Positions 24,801 to 33,508 of a DNA stretch of 64,000 bases are shown one piece after another. Position numbers and translations under genes: made by a program. Source of the DNA: Ornithinimicrobium sp. F0845 (GTDB lineage Bacteria; Actinomycetota; Actinomycetes; Actinomycetales; Dermatophilaceae). The stretch covers positions 179,334 to 243,333 of the forward strand of contig NZ_JALKAL010000003.1 in NCBI RefSeq assembly GCF_023015765.1, read 5' to 3'. The stretch's first letter is position 1. Each line of letters starts with the position of its first letter. A model generated the notes under the pieces. It saw only the letters and a list, made by a program, of their open reading frames with translations, made no database searches and was not told the DNA's origin.

Positions 24801-25937
24801 ATGGCAGGATCGGACCTCGTGACCACCCCTGAGCCCCGCGCCACGCCCGAGCACCCCGCAGCCTCCAGTGTCCCGATCGCCGGCACGTCCTCGTATGACG
24901 GAGCTCCCGCCGGTGCTGACCCGCGCCAGAGCGCTCTGGTCACCGCGGCGCGGGGCGGGACGGCACGGCACACTCCAGTCTGGTTCATGCGTCAGGCAGG
25001 GCGGTCGCTGCCGGAGTACAAGAAGGTGCGCGAGGGCATCCCGATGCTCGAGTCGTGCGTCATGCCGGAGCTGGTCCACGAGATCACCATGCAACCGGTG
25101 CGCCGCCACGACGTGGACGCCGCGATCCTGTTCAGCGACATCGTGGTGCCGCTCAAGGCGGTCGGCGTGGACCTCGACATCGTGGCTGGGACCGGCCCGG
25201 TCGTCGCCGAGCCCTTCGCGACCCGGGCGGACCTGGACCGGATCCCGGAGCTGACCCCGGAGCACGTGCCCTACATCACCGAGGCCGTCGGTTCCCTCGT
25301 CGCCGAGCTCGGCGCGACCCCTCTCATCGGGTTCAGCGGGGCGCCGTTCACGCTGGCCAGCTACCTGGTGGAGGGTGGCCCGTCCAAGAACCACGAGCGC
25401 ACCAAGGCGCTGATGCACGGTGATCCGGCGCTGTGGAGCGACCTGTGCGCCCGGCTGGCCCAGATCGCGGCCACGTTCCTGCAGGTCCAGATCGAGGCCG
25501 GGGCCTCCGCGGTCCAGCTCTTCGACTCCTGGGTCGGGGCGCTCCCGCGGGCGGACTACCTGCGCTTCGTCGAGCCGCACTCCCGCGCCGTGCTCGAGGC
25601 CGTGGGGGAGCGGGTGCCGCGCATCCACTTCGGCGTGGGCACCGGCGAGCTGCTGGCCGACATGGCGGCGGCCGGGGCGGACGTCATCGGCGTGGACTAC
25701 CGCGTCTCCCTCACCGACGCGGTGGCGCGGACCCGCGGGCAGTATGCCGTGCAGGGCAACCTGGACCCCGCCCTCCTGTTCGCCCCGTGGCCGGTCATCG
25801 AGGAGCGGGTCCGCGCGATCGTGGCGGAGGGGCGGCAGGCGCCCGGCCACATCTTCAACCTGGGCCACGGCGTGCTGCCGACCACCGACCCGACGGTGCT
25901 CACACGCGTGGTGGAGCTGGTCCATTCGCTGGCCTGA
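24801..25937 (+). CDS. hemE: Uroporphyrinogen decarboxylase
   Basis: 378 residues. It removes four carboxyl groups from uroporphyrinogen III to give coproporphyrinogen III in the cytoplasm. The signature TPVWFMRQAGRSLPEYKKVRE is intact, followed by LFSDIVVPLKAVGVDL, LIGFSGAPFTLASYLVEGG, AVQLFDSWVGAL and the late GHIFNLGHGVLPTTDP. The N-terminal 30 residues are extra and weakly conserved; GTG 24819 is a possible alternative start. Two more genes of the coproporphyrin-dependent heme route lie at 28940 and 30467. It is divergent from DUF3000 across 115 bases. Confidence 0.95.
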   Translation: MAGSDLVTTPEPRATPEHPAASSVPIAGTSSYDGAPAGADPRQSALVTAARGGTARHTPVWFMRQAGRSLPEYKKVREGIPMLESCVMPELVHEITMQPVRRHDVDAAILFSDIVVPLKAVGVDLDIVAGTGPVVAEPFATRADLDRIPELTPEHVPYITEAVGSLVAELGATPLIGFSGAPFTLASYLVEGGPSKNHERTKALMHGDPALWSDLCARLAQIAATFLQVQIEAGASAVQLFDSWVGALPRADYLRFVEPHSRAVLEAVGERVPRIHFGVGTGELLADMAAAGADVIGVDYRVSLTDAVARTRGQYAVQGNLDPALLFAPWPVIEERVRAIVAEGRQAPGHIFNLGHGVLPTTDPTVLTRVVELVHSLA

Positions 25938-26025
25938 CCCGCACCGAGTGCGTCGTGTGCACTCCTGGACCCCACCGAGCGCGTCATGGCGCGCTTCTGG
26001 ACTCCACCCAGCGCAACGGTGCGGG
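25934..26025. repeat. 31-32-bp imperfect tandem repeat, three copies, at the hemE 3' end
   Basis: The core CTGGAC(T/C)CCACC(G/C)AGCGC recurs with spacings of 31 and 32 bases, and the first copy overlaps the hemE stop codon (25935-25937). The rest of the gap to 26209 (to about 272 bases in all) shows no gene or strong hairpin. Confidence 0.6.
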
Positions 26026-26209
26026 GGCGTCAGTCGAGGCGACGTGCTGAATGTAGGGAACAGGACTTCCCGCACCCCGGGACGCGCGACTCTCCTGGGG
26101 ACGTGACACTGGTGCGTCCCTTGCACCAGCCCTGCGTTGGTGTGTGTCCCGCACACGTCTCCCGGTACACCACGACGCCCCCGGCCAGGCTGGGACACAA
26201 CGACATGGG

Positions 26210-26923
26210 TCAGGCAGTGGGTGGGTTGACCTTGACCACGAGCGGCGGCAGGAACGCCTGGGTCAGCGGACCGATCGAGAGCGCGAAGATCACCGTCCCG
26301 ACCCCGACGACGCCGCCGAGCAGCCAGCCGACGGCGACGACGGCGATCTCGATGCACGTCCGGATCGCGCGCACGCTGAAGCGGGTGCGGTGCGCCAGGC
26401 CGGTCATCAGTCCGTCGCGTGGGCCCGGCCCGAGCTGGGCGCCGATATACATCGCGGTGGCGAAGGCGTTGAGCACGATGCCGGCCACCATCATCAGGAT
26501 CTGCAGCACGAGCGGCTCCGGTTCACTGAAGAGGGCCAGCCCGATGTCCGCCGAGACGCCGACCCAGATGGCGTTGGCGACCGTCCCCAGCCCCGGCATC
26601 TCGCGCAGCGGGATCCACAGCAACAGCACGAAGAGGGCGACGATGATCGCGATCGTGCCGAAGCTGAGCGGCACGTGCGTCGCGACGCCGTAGTGGAAGA
26701 CGTCCCACGGGATCATCCCCAGTCCGGCCCGGATCAGCATCGCCATCGAGAGCCCGAAGATGGTCAACCCGATGAACAGCTGGACCAGCCGGTGCGGCAG
26801 TCGTCCGGCGCGCAGCTGGTCACGCGGGCTCATCCGCTGCAGACCCAGCACCGAGCGCGGCAGATCGGGTTCGACAGGGACGTCCACGGGGACATCATCC
26901 GGGACGTGGTCAGTGGTGCTCAC
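26210..26923 (-). CDS. YczE/YyaS/YitT-type membrane protein
   Basis: 237 residues. After a polar N-terminus come five or six helices: RLVQLFIGLTIFGLSMAMLI, the conserved RAGLGMIPWDVFHYGVA loop, FGTIAIIVALFVLLLWIPL, NAIWVGVSADIGLALF, LQILMMVAGIVLNAFATAMYI with GPGPRDGLMTGL, and a C-terminal pair. The GLGMIPWDVFHxG and GPRDGLM motifs are hallmarks of the YczE group (COG2364), whose function is unknown. GTG 26923 opens the conserved frame. Confidence 0.75.
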   Translation of the reverse strand: MSTTDHVPDDVPVDVPVEPDLPRSVLGLQRMSPRDQLRAGRLPHRLVQLFIGLTIFGLSMAMLIRAGLGMIPWDVFHYGVATHVPLSFGTIAIIVALFVLLLWIPLREMPGLGTVANAIWVGVSADIGLALFSEPEPLVLQILMMVAGIVLNAFATAMYIGAQLGPGPRDGLMTGLAHRTRFSVRAIRTCIEIAVVAVGWLLGGVVGVGTVIFALSIGPLTQAFLPPLVVKVNPPTA

Positions 26924-27046
26924 ACCGGGGCCAACAGTGCCGCGGTGCGCGGTATGCCGGGGACGCACCGGCCCCTCCGGTCGTCTCGACCCGGGTGCTT
27001 GTCGGGGCGTGGTGGCCCGAGGTGACCGACCGTCGGTTCCGGCGCT

Positions 27047-27052
27047 TACGGT
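27047..27052 (+). promoter_or_regulatory. -10 box (TACGGT) of the endonuclease IV gene
   Basis: TACGGT ends six bases before ATG 27059, with no Shine-Dalgarno sequence; probable leaderless promoter. Confidence 0.5.
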
Positions 27053-27058
27053 AGGGCC

Positions 27059-27859
27059 ATGGCACACCCCATCGGCGCACACGTAGGCCAGACCGACCCG
27101 ATCGCCGAGGCGCAGGCCCGCGGCGCGGACGCGGTGCAGTTCTTCCTCGGCGACCCGCAGAGCTACAAGGGCCCGGTGGTGGAGTATGCCGACGGGCCGG
27201 CTGCCCTGAAGGCCGCTGCGGAGGCGGCTGGCGTGGATCTCTACGTCCACGCGCCCTACCCGATCAACGTCGCCTCCCTGAACAACCGGATCCGCATCCC
27301 GGGGCGCAAACTGCTCCAGCAGCACGTGACCGCTGCGGCCGAGATCGGTGCCAAGGGGGTCGTGGTGCACGGCGGGCACCTGGGCGTGGACGAGGACGCC
27401 GCGAAGGGCTTCGACAACTGGCGCAAGTGCATCGACGGCCTGGACATGCCGGTGCCCGTGCTCATCGAGAACACCGCCGGCGGCGACAACGCGATGGCAC
27501 GCAGGCTCGAGGCGCTCGACCGGCTGTGGGAGGCGATCGGCCGGGCCGAGGGCGGCGACACGGTCGGCTTCTGCCTGGACACCTGCCACGCCCATGCCGG
27601 CGGCATCGACCTGACCGACGTCGTCGACCGGGTGCGGGGGATCACCGGTCGCATCGACCTCGTGCACGCCAACGACTCGCGCGACGCGTTCGACTCCGGC
27701 GCTGACCGCCACACCAACCTGGGGGCCGGCCTGATTGCTGGTGACGCGGTGGCCGACGTGGTCCGCGCCGCGGGCGCCCCGGCCGTCGTGGAGACGCCGG
27801 GCGGCGCCGTGGAGCAGGGAGCGGACATCGCCTGGCTCCGGCAGCGCGTCGCCGGGTGA
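27059..27859 (+). CDS. nfo: Deoxyribonuclease IV (AP endonuclease)
   Basis: 266 residues, full length for Nfo. The TIM-barrel motifs are present: [63 protein letters not shown] (metal-binding Glu), [15 protein letters not shown] (D-x-x-H-x-H zinc ligands) and [24 protein letters not shown]. It cuts DNA 5' of abasic sites in base excision repair. It ends seven bases from a convergent lipoprotein gene, with the same stop arrangement as the pair at 16920/16927. Confidence 0.9.
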   Translation: MAHPIGAHVGQTDPIAEAQARGADAVQFFLGDPQSYKGPVVEYADGPAALKAAAEAAGVDLYVHAPYPINVASLNNRIRIPGRKLLQQHVTAAAEIGAKGVVVHGGHLGVDEDAAKGFDNWRKCIDGLDMPVPVLIENTAGGDNAMARRLEALDRLWEAIGRAEGGDTVGFCLDTCHAHAGGIDLTDVVDRVRGITGRIDLVHANDSRDAFDSGADRHTNLGAGLIAGDAVADVVRAAGAPAVVETPGGAVEQGADIAWLRQRVAG

Positions 27860-27865
27860 GTGGGC

Positions 27866-28798
27866 TCAGGCCGGGCGAGCTGCGCGCCGGCGACGCCACC
27901 AGAGCACGGGCACCGCGATCAGTGCGGCGACGATCGCGAACGGCAGCAGCGCCCCGAGGGCGGTGAGCACGAAGGTGACGCCACCCAGGAACGACCGCCA
28001 CCCGTTGTCCAGCCCTGCGAGGAAGCCGGTGCTGGCCTCCTCCGGCTCGGCCACGGGCGCCAGTGGGTCGACCTCGTGGAGGGTGACGGTGATGCTGGAC
28101 CGCTCGACGTCGGTCTCCAGAGCCTCGGCCACCCCCTTCAGCGCGTCGAGGTCTGCCTCCCGCTGGGCCAGTTCACGTTCGAGGGCGACGATGTCGTCGA
28201 TGCCGGTCGCGTCCTCCATCAGACCCCGCAGCCGGGTGATGCTCGCCTCCAGGGTCTCGATCCGCGCCGTGGTGTCGGTGTACTGCGTGGTGACGTCCTT
28301 GCTGCTCATCGTGCTCCCGGTCACCCGACCGACCGGACCGAGGTTGTCGAGCGTGGCATCCAGGGAGGTGCTGGGGACCGAGACGACGAGCACCGCGTAG
28401 CCGTTGTACGTCTCCGGGCCGGCGTCCGGCTCGACCTCCTCGCTGACGACCCAGCCGTCGGCGGCGACCGCTGCGGCTCGCACCTGGGCCGCGGCAGGGC
28501 CGACGTCGTCAACCGCGAGGGTCAGGCTGGCGTCGCGGGCGATCATCCGGCCTTCGGGGAGGGCCTGGGCAACCTGCGCCGCCGCCTCGCCATCTTCAGC
28601 CATTCCAGCCGCGCCTTCCTCGCCGCCGCCGTCCGTGCCGTCGCCGTCGGAGCCGGCCATGTCCGCGGCGGGCTCGACCGCCATGTCGGCCCCCTCGTCG
28701 TCGGAGCTGGTCGAGCAGCCGGAGACCAGGGCCAGGGTCAGGACGAGCACGCCGGTGGCGGCGGACAGCCGGGCTCGGAAGCTGGTGCGGAGGGCCAT
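27866..28798 (-). CDS. DUF4349 lipoprotein with C-terminal membrane helix
   Basis: 310 residues. The N-terminus is a lipoprotein signal (TGVLVLTLALVSGCSTSS, Cys28), followed by an acidic glycine-rich linker and a DUF4349 domain: RMIARDASLTLAVDDVG, GWVVSEEV, VPSTSLDATLDNLGPVGRV and a coiled-coil part (TARIETLEASITRLRGLM to LAQREADLDALKG). A last hydrophobic helix precedes a basic end (WWRRRRAARPA). This lipid-plus-TM anchoring with a coiled coil suggests an envelope structural role; function is unknown. GGAG lies well before ATG 28798. Confidence 0.75.
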   Translation of the reverse strand: MALRTSFRARLSAATGVLVLTLALVSGCSTSSDDEGADMAVEPAADMAGSDGDGTDGGGEEGAAGMAEDGEAAAQVAQALPEGRMIARDASLTLAVDDVGPAAAQVRAAAVAADGWVVSEEVEPDAGPETYNGYAVLVVSVPSTSLDATLDNLGPVGRVTGSTMSSKDVTTQYTDTTARIETLEASITRLRGLMEDATGIDDIVALERELAQREADLDALKGVAEALETDVERSSITVTLHEVDPLAPVAEPEEASTGFLAGLDNGWRSFLGGVTFVLTALGALLPFAIVAALIAVPVLWWRRRRAARPA

Positions 28799-28939
28799 CC
28801 TCGGACTCCTTCGTGAGGGACACGCGGGGGGGTACGCCGACGGTTGCCGGGCACGCACCTGTGACCCCTGATCCTGCCGACTCGTTCCGGCGCGTGGGTC
28901 ACGATCGGGCAACTCTTCGGACGTGATTGGGTAACACTC

Positions 28940-30340
28940 GTGCGGTATCTCGTGATCGGCGGCGGCATCAGTGGTCTGGCAGCGGCGTGGGAGCTCGTCC
29001 AGCACGTCCCGGGCAGCGAGGTGACGGTGCTCGACGCCGCCGACCGCCCCGGTGGCAAGCTGCGCGGCGAGACCGTCGGCGGGGTCACCGTCGACGTCGG
29101 GGCCGAGTCGGTGCTCGCGCGTCGGCCTGAGGCCGTCGACCTGATCGGCGAGGTCGGGCTGGGGGGCCGGATGGTCCACCCCACCGGCGCCTCGGCCGCC
29201 ATCTGGAGCCGCGGAGGACTGCACCCCATCCCGCGCCGGACCGTGGTCGGGGTGCCCGCCGACCCGGACGACCTGGGAACCCTGCTGACGCCTGAGGAAG
29301 TGGCGCGGATCCGGGCGGAGGTCCCCGCGCCGCTCGCCGCCCGGGACATGGCTCTGGGTGAGCTCGTCGCCGCCCGCCTCGGGGACGCCGTCGTGGACCG
29401 TCTGGTCGAGCCGCTGCTCGGCGGGGTCTACGCCGGTCACGCCCGTGAGATCTCCGCCGCCGCAGCCGCACCGGCACTGCTGGCGGCAGCCCGGGCGGGG
29501 GAGTCCCTCGTGGCGACGGCCGACCGGGCGGTGCCCGCGCCGGCCCCAGGCAGCACCCGGCCCCCGGTCTTCGCCGGGATCGACGGCGGCCTCCATCAGC
29601 TGCCGTCGGCCCTGGCCGAACGCTTACGGGAGCGGAGGGTCACGGTCCGGGGCGGCACCATCGTCCGGGAGCTGCACCGCGCTGCCGGGGCCTGGCGCAT
29701 GGTCAGCGGCCCGGTGCCGAGCCCCGAGGTGCACGAGGCCGACCGGTTGATCCTGGCCCTTCCGCCGGCCCCGGCGGCACGACTGCTCCGCGACGTGGCG
29801 CCGGTGGCGTCCGCCGCGCTCGGCACGGTCGAGACCGCCTCGATGGCGGTGCTGACCTACGCCCTCCCGGCTGACCAGCTGCCGGACCTGCCCGGTTCGG
29901 GCTTCCTCGTCCCGCCACGGGACGGCCGCTTCATCAAGGCGGCGACGTTCAGCGCCGTCAAGTGGGACTGGGTGCGGACACACGGCAGGGGCGCCGGCCC
30001 GGACGGCCAGGACGTCGTGCTCCTCCGAGCCTCCGTCGGGCGGCACCGCGAGGAGGCCTCGCTGCAGCACCCCGACCCGGTGCTCCTGGACCGCGCGCTG
30101 GCGGATCTGGCGCTGGCCCTGGGCACCCCGCTGCCGCGGCCCGTGGCCCGGCACGTCCAGCGCTGGGGCGGGGGACTGCCGCAGTATGCCGTGGGCCACC
30201 TCGACCTGGTCGCCACGGTCCGCGAGGGGGTCGCCGAGCATCCGGGACTGGCCGTGGCCGGCGCCACCTACGACGGAGTGGGCATCCCCGCGTGCATCGC
30301 GAGCGGTCGCGGGGCGGCGCGCCAGGTGCTCGCCACGTGA
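28940..30340 (+). CDS. hemY: Protoporphyrinogen/coproporphyrinogen III oxidase
   Basis: 466 residues. The FAD site is RYLVIGGGISGLAAAWEL (GxGxxG-x17-E) followed by LDAADRPGGKLR; the middle shows VGAESVLARRPEAV and VEPLLGGVYAG, and the end GGGLPQYAVGHLD with VAGATYDGVGIPACIASG, the standard second flavin loop. In Gram-positive bacteria this enzyme (also named CgoX) oxidises coproporphyrinogen III to coproporphyrin III. ChdC follows at 30467 after 126 bases, and hemE lies upstream, so this is the coproporphyrin-dependent branch; the ferrochelatase is not in the window. Confidence 0.9.
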   Translation: MRYLVIGGGISGLAAAWELVQHVPGSEVTVLDAADRPGGKLRGETVGGVTVDVGAESVLARRPEAVDLIGEVGLGGRMVHPTGASAAIWSRGGLHPIPRRTVVGVPADPDDLGTLLTPEEVARIRAEVPAPLAARDMALGELVAARLGDAVVDRLVEPLLGGVYAGHAREISAAAAAPALLAAARAGESLVATADRAVPAPAPGSTRPPVFAGIDGGLHQLPSALAERLRERRVTVRGGTIVRELHRAAGAWRMVSGPVPSPEVHEADRLILALPPAPAARLLRDVAPVASAALGTVETASMAVLTYALPADQLPDLPGSGFLVPPRDGRFIKAATFSAVKWDWVRTHGRGAGPDGQDVVLLRASVGRHREEASLQHPDPVLLDRALADLALALGTPLPRPVARHVQRWGGGLPQYAVGHLDLVATVREGVAEHPGLAVAGATYDGVGIPACIASGRGAARQVLAT

Positions 30341-30466
30341 CCCCCACCAGGTAGTCGCCGCCTGACCCGCCCCACCCAGCTCTCCACCATCTGAGCGGGC
30401 CCACCAGACTGGCGTCACGGCATACCCCGGGGGTTGCCGGACTCGTCCCACGGGGAGAATGGGGGC

Positions 30467-31210
30467 ATGACCGAGCACCCGCAGGCCCCTGCCAGCCCCC
30501 ACCCAGCCGCCGACGACCCCCAGGCCGGCCTGGACACCGAGCGGATCAACAGTGAGCTCCGCTACGTCATGTACTCGGTGTTCCGCACGGTCGGGCCGAT
30601 CGGCGACGACCGGGACGACCTGGCGCACGAGCTGCAGGTGCTGCTGTCCGGCATCGAGGACGAGGGCGTCGTCGTCCGCGGGCTGTATGACGTGTCGGGC
30701 CTGCGTGCGGACGCGGACTTCCTGGTCTGGTGGCACGCGGAGTCGGTCGAGCTGCTGCAGTCGGCCTACCAGCGGCTGCGGCGGACCGAGCTCGGGCTGC
30801 AGCTGGAGCCGGTCTGGAGCAACGTGGGACTCCACCGCCCGGCAGAGTTCAACCGCGGGCACATCCCGGCGTTCCTGGCCGGCGAGGAGCCGGGGGCCTA
30901 CGTCTGCGTCTACCCGTTCGTGCGGTCCTACGACTGGTACGTCCTGCCGCAGGAGGAGCGCAGCGCGATGCTGCGCGAGCACGGCATGGCGGCCCGGGAC
31001 TACAAGGACGTGCGCGCCAACACGATCGCCAGCTTCGCCCTCGGGGACTACGAGTGGCTGCTGGCGTTCGAGGCCGACGAGCTGCACCGGATCGTTGACC
31101 TCATGCGTGAGCTGCGCGCCGTCGACGCGCGCAGGCACGTGCGCGAGGAGATCCCGTTCTTCACCGGCCCGCGCGTCGATGTCGCCCAGCTGGTCGCGTC
31201 CCTGCCCTGA
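30467..31210 (+). CDS. chdC: Coproheme decarboxylase (HemQ/ChdC, chlorite dismutase-like)
   Basis: 247 residues. It belongs to the HemQ group: [43 protein letters not shown], the central [22 protein letters not shown] with the tyrosine needed for oxidative decarboxylation, [33 protein letters not shown] and the closing [11 protein letters not shown]. It converts iron-coproporphyrin III to heme b with peroxide, the last step of the actinobacterial route. ATG 30467 is preceded by GAGAAT six bases away, a weak leaderless -10. Confidence 0.95.
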   Translation: MTEHPQAPASPHPAADDPQAGLDTERINSELRYVMYSVFRTVGPIGDDRDDLAHELQVLLSGIEDEGVVVRGLYDVSGLRADADFLVWWHAESVELLQSAYQRLRRTELGLQLEPVWSNVGLHRPAEFNRGHIPAFLAGEEPGAYVCVYPFVRSYDWYVLPQEERSAMLREHGMAARDYKDVRANTIASFALGDYEWLLAFEADELHRIVDLMRELRAVDARRHVREEIPFFTGPRVDVAQLVASLP

Positions 31211-31211
31211 G

Positions 31212-31253
31212 GCGGGATCTCAGAAGTTCCTGACGCGGGACCTCAGAAGTTGC
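31212..31253. repeat. 23-bp duplication across the msrB stop codon
   Basis: GCGGGATCTCAGAAGTTCC (from 31212) recurs from 31235 as GCGGGACCTCAGAAGTTGC, 17 of 19 bases identical. The second copy contains the last codons and stop (TCA 31243-31245) of msrB; the first lies just beyond, next to the stop of chdC. Confidence 0.7.
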
Positions 31254-31719
31254 CGCCCACGCTGGTGGACTTCGCGCCGAGGTCGGCGGCCGCCGCAGGC
31301 TTGGTCGCGGCCGGCGTGAGGGTCATGGCGATGGAGTTCATGCAGTAGCGCTGGTCGGTCGGGGTGTCGTAGCCCTCGCCCTCGAAGACGTGACCGAGGT
31401 GCGACCCGCAGTTGGCGCAGCGGACCTCGGTGCGGGTCCGGCCCAGGGACTTGTCCTCGAGGTACTCGACGCGGTCCTCGGCCAGCGGGGCGTAGAACGA
31501 CGGCCACCCGCAGTGGCTCTCGAACTTGGTCTCGCTGCGGAAGAGCTCGGCGCCGCAGGCACGGCAGGAGTAGACGCCCTCGGTGGTGGTGTCGGTGAAC
31601 TCACCGACGAACGGACGCTCCGTACCCGCCTGGCGGAGGACGGCATACTCCTCCGGGGTCAGCTGCTCGCGCCACTCCTGGTCGGTCTTGGTGACGGCGT
31701 AGGTCTGGTTCTCGCTCAT
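31243..31719 (-). CDS. msrB: Peptide methionine-R-sulfoxide reductase
   Basis: 158 residues. It reduces methionine-R-sulfoxide in oxidised proteins with thioredoxin. The four zinc cysteines are present (Cys52-Cys55 in CRACG, Cys101-Cys104 in CANCG), with GWPSFYAPL and the catalytic Cys126 in RYCMNSIAM. It has a C-terminal extension of about 25 residues (AATKPAAAADLGAKST to the end) beyond the usual family end; the tandem duplication at its stop codon may be linked to that. ATG 31719 begins the conserved frame. Confidence 0.95.
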   Translation of the reverse strand: MSENQTYAVTKTDQEWREQLTPEEYAVLRQAGTERPFVGEFTDTTTEGVYSCRACGAELFRSETKFESHCGWPSFYAPLAEDRVEYLEDKSLGRTRTEVRCANCGSHLGHVFEGEGYDTPTDQRYCMNSIAMTLTPAATKPAAAADLGAKSTSVGGNF

Positions 31720-31770
31720 AGTTCACCCACACTACGCCGCTCTCGGCGTTACTCCGAGTCGCCCCGGCAC

Positions 31771-32148
31771 TCAGCGCGCGGACGCTGGGGGCACCTCGCG
31801 GGCGAACCCCTGATACCAGGTCCCCTGGTGCGTCAGCCGGCCGTAGTCGCCCACCGCGAGCATCCCGAACTCGGGACCCTCGACCTCCAGCTCCAGACGC
31901 TGCAGATCCAGCCGTTCGAACGTCACGTAGTAGTGGCTGCGCGCCGAGCTGTTGCCGCCGCCGCTGACACCGTCCCTCTTGCCGATCACCCGCGCAGGGA
32001 AGGTGAGCTGCGGTGCCTCCCGGTTGGCCTTGCGCTCGCGCAGGGTCTTCAGCGCGCCGCGGCCGATGACGAAGATGATGATCCCCCAGACCAGGCCGAT
32101 GAACAGCAGCGGCAGGACGAAGAAGAGGGGGAACCAGTGCAGGTCCAT
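31771..32148 (-). CDS. DUF2500 membrane protein
   Basis: 125 residues. One N-terminal helix (WFPLFFVLPLLFIGLVWGIIIFVI) is followed by a soluble domain with the DUF2500 pattern: FPARVIGKRDGVSGGGNSSARSHYYVTFERLD, EFGMLAVGDYGRLTHQGTWYQGF. The family is found on bacterial inner membranes and has no known function. GGAGG lies before ATG 32148. It is probably expressed alone. Confidence 0.7.
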   Translation of the reverse strand: MDLHWFPLFFVLPLLFIGLVWGIIIFVIGRGALKTLRERKANREAPQLTFPARVIGKRDGVSGGGNSSARSHYYVTFERLDLQRLELEVEGPEFGMLAVGDYGRLTHQGTWYQGFAREVPPASAR

Positions 32149-32260
32149 CGGGCCTCCAGGTGGCGGTCGGTCGGGTGGTCGGTCCGGTGTTGGAGGTTAC
32201 CCACCGCAGATCGGTTCCCCCGGCACCACGCAGGAGTATGCCGTGTGCTGGTGGCGCCCC

Positions 32261-32332
32261 GCCCCGCGCGGGCGTCGGTGGTCACCGGTAGCGTCCGCCC
32301 CGCGCGCACGTCGGTGGTCACCGGTAGCGTCC
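32261..32332. repeat. 36-bp tandem duplication just before the Prim-PolC-like gene
   Basis: Two copies, 32261-32296 and 32297-32332, are identical except for two or three bases; each ends GTCACCGGTAGCGTCC. The second ends seven bases before ATG 32339, so it occupies the promoter and leader. TAGCGT in each copy is a possible -10 box, which would give tandem promoters. Confidence 0.7.
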
Positions 32333-32338
32333 CGGGGT

Positions 32339-33400
32339 ATGGCGAGCGCGCAGATGCTGACCGTGCCCGGCCCCGACGGCGAGCGGGAGGTGCGGCTGAG
32401 CAGTCCGGACAAGGTCGTGTGGCCGGCCACCGACACGGGTGAGGCGATCACCAAGGCCGACCTCGCGGCATACTTGATGGCGGTGGGCGAGCCCATCCTG
32501 CGGGCGCTCGCGGACCGGCCGGTCACGCTCCAGCGGGTGCGCGACGGCATCGAGGGGGAGGTGTTCTACTCCAAGAACCCACCCAAGAGGGTGCCGGAGT
32601 GGGTGCGCACGACGATGGTGACCTACCCCTCCGGGCGCAGCCACCCGCAGCTGGTGGTGGACGAGCTGGCGGCCGCAGTGTGGGCGGCGCAGATGGGCAC
32701 GGTGACCTTCCACCCGTGGCCGGTCCGGAGCGCCGACAACGACCATCCGGACGAGATCCGCATCGACCTCGACCCGCAGCCGGGGCTGGGCTTCGCGGAG
32801 GTCGTCGAGGTGGCGCGCGGGCTGCGCGAGGTCATGACTGACGTGGGGCTGACGCCGTTCGTCAAGACCACCGGCAGTCGTGGCGTGCACGTCTTCGCCG
32901 CGATCGAGCCGAGGTTGGAGTTCCTCGAGGTGCGGCACGCCGTGATCGGCATTGCCCGGGAGCTCGAACGACGGATGCCGGACCTGGTGACCACCGCCTG
33001 GTGGAAGGAGGAGCGGGGGCAGCGCATCTTCGTCGACTTCAACCAGGCCACCCGGGATCGCACCCTGGCCGCGGCATGGTCTCCGCGGGTGCTGCCCGGG
33101 GGGCCGGTGTCGGTGCCGATGGCCTGGGACCAGCTAGGCGGGATCGGCCCCGCCGAGCTGACCGTGCGGACCGTGCCGGAGTGGCTGGCCGAGCACGGCG
33201 ACGCGTGGGAGCACCTGCACGACGAGGCCGGGACGATCGACGGTGCCTACGCGCTGTGGGAGGCCGACCTGGAGCGCGGCCTGGGTGAGCTGAACTTCCC
33301 GCCGGACCACCCGAAGATGCCCGGTGAGCCCCCGCGCGTGCAGCCGAGCAAGAAGGTCGCCGAGCACTGGGACGAGCACGGCAACCGCGTCGGGGAGTAG
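32339..33400 (+). CDS. LigD-type primase-polymerase (Prim-PolC-like)
   Basis: 353 residues forming a stand-alone archaeo-eukaryotic primase-type polymerase domain as in LigD. Metal residues are in IRIDLDPQPG (Asp143, Asp145), with His125 in TVTFHPWPVR and a later acidic IFVDFNQATRDRT block; TPFVKTTGSRGVHVFA is the nucleotide-binding strand. In mycobacteria a protein of this size (Prim-PolC) sits next to LigC and fills short gaps with ribonucleotides in excision repair. The gene order with LigC is the same here. No nuclease or ligase domain is attached. Confidence 0.8.
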   Translation: MASAQMLTVPGPDGEREVRLSSPDKVVWPATDTGEAITKADLAAYLMAVGEPILRALADRPVTLQRVRDGIEGEVFYSKNPPKRVPEWVRTTMVTYPSGRSHPQLVVDELAAAVWAAQMGTVTFHPWPVRSADNDHPDEIRIDLDPQPGLGFAEVVEVARGLREVMTDVGLTPFVKTTGSRGVHVFAAIEPRLEFLEVRHAVIGIARELERRMPDLVTTAWWKEERGQRIFVDFNQATRDRTLAAAWSPRVLPGGPVSVPMAWDQLGGIGPAELTVRTVPEWLAEHGDAWEHLHDEAGTIDGAYALWEADLERGLGELNFPPDHPKMPGEPPRVQPSKKVAEHWDEHGNRVGE

Positions 33401-33508
33401 CGCCGGGGGACCTGGCGGCGCGCCCACTCTGGTCGCCGCGGGTCGGGTGCTCTGGATCGCGTGCTCTCTGGTCACCTCGGGTCCGCCCCGGGCGAGCGCA
33501 TCCGGGCG

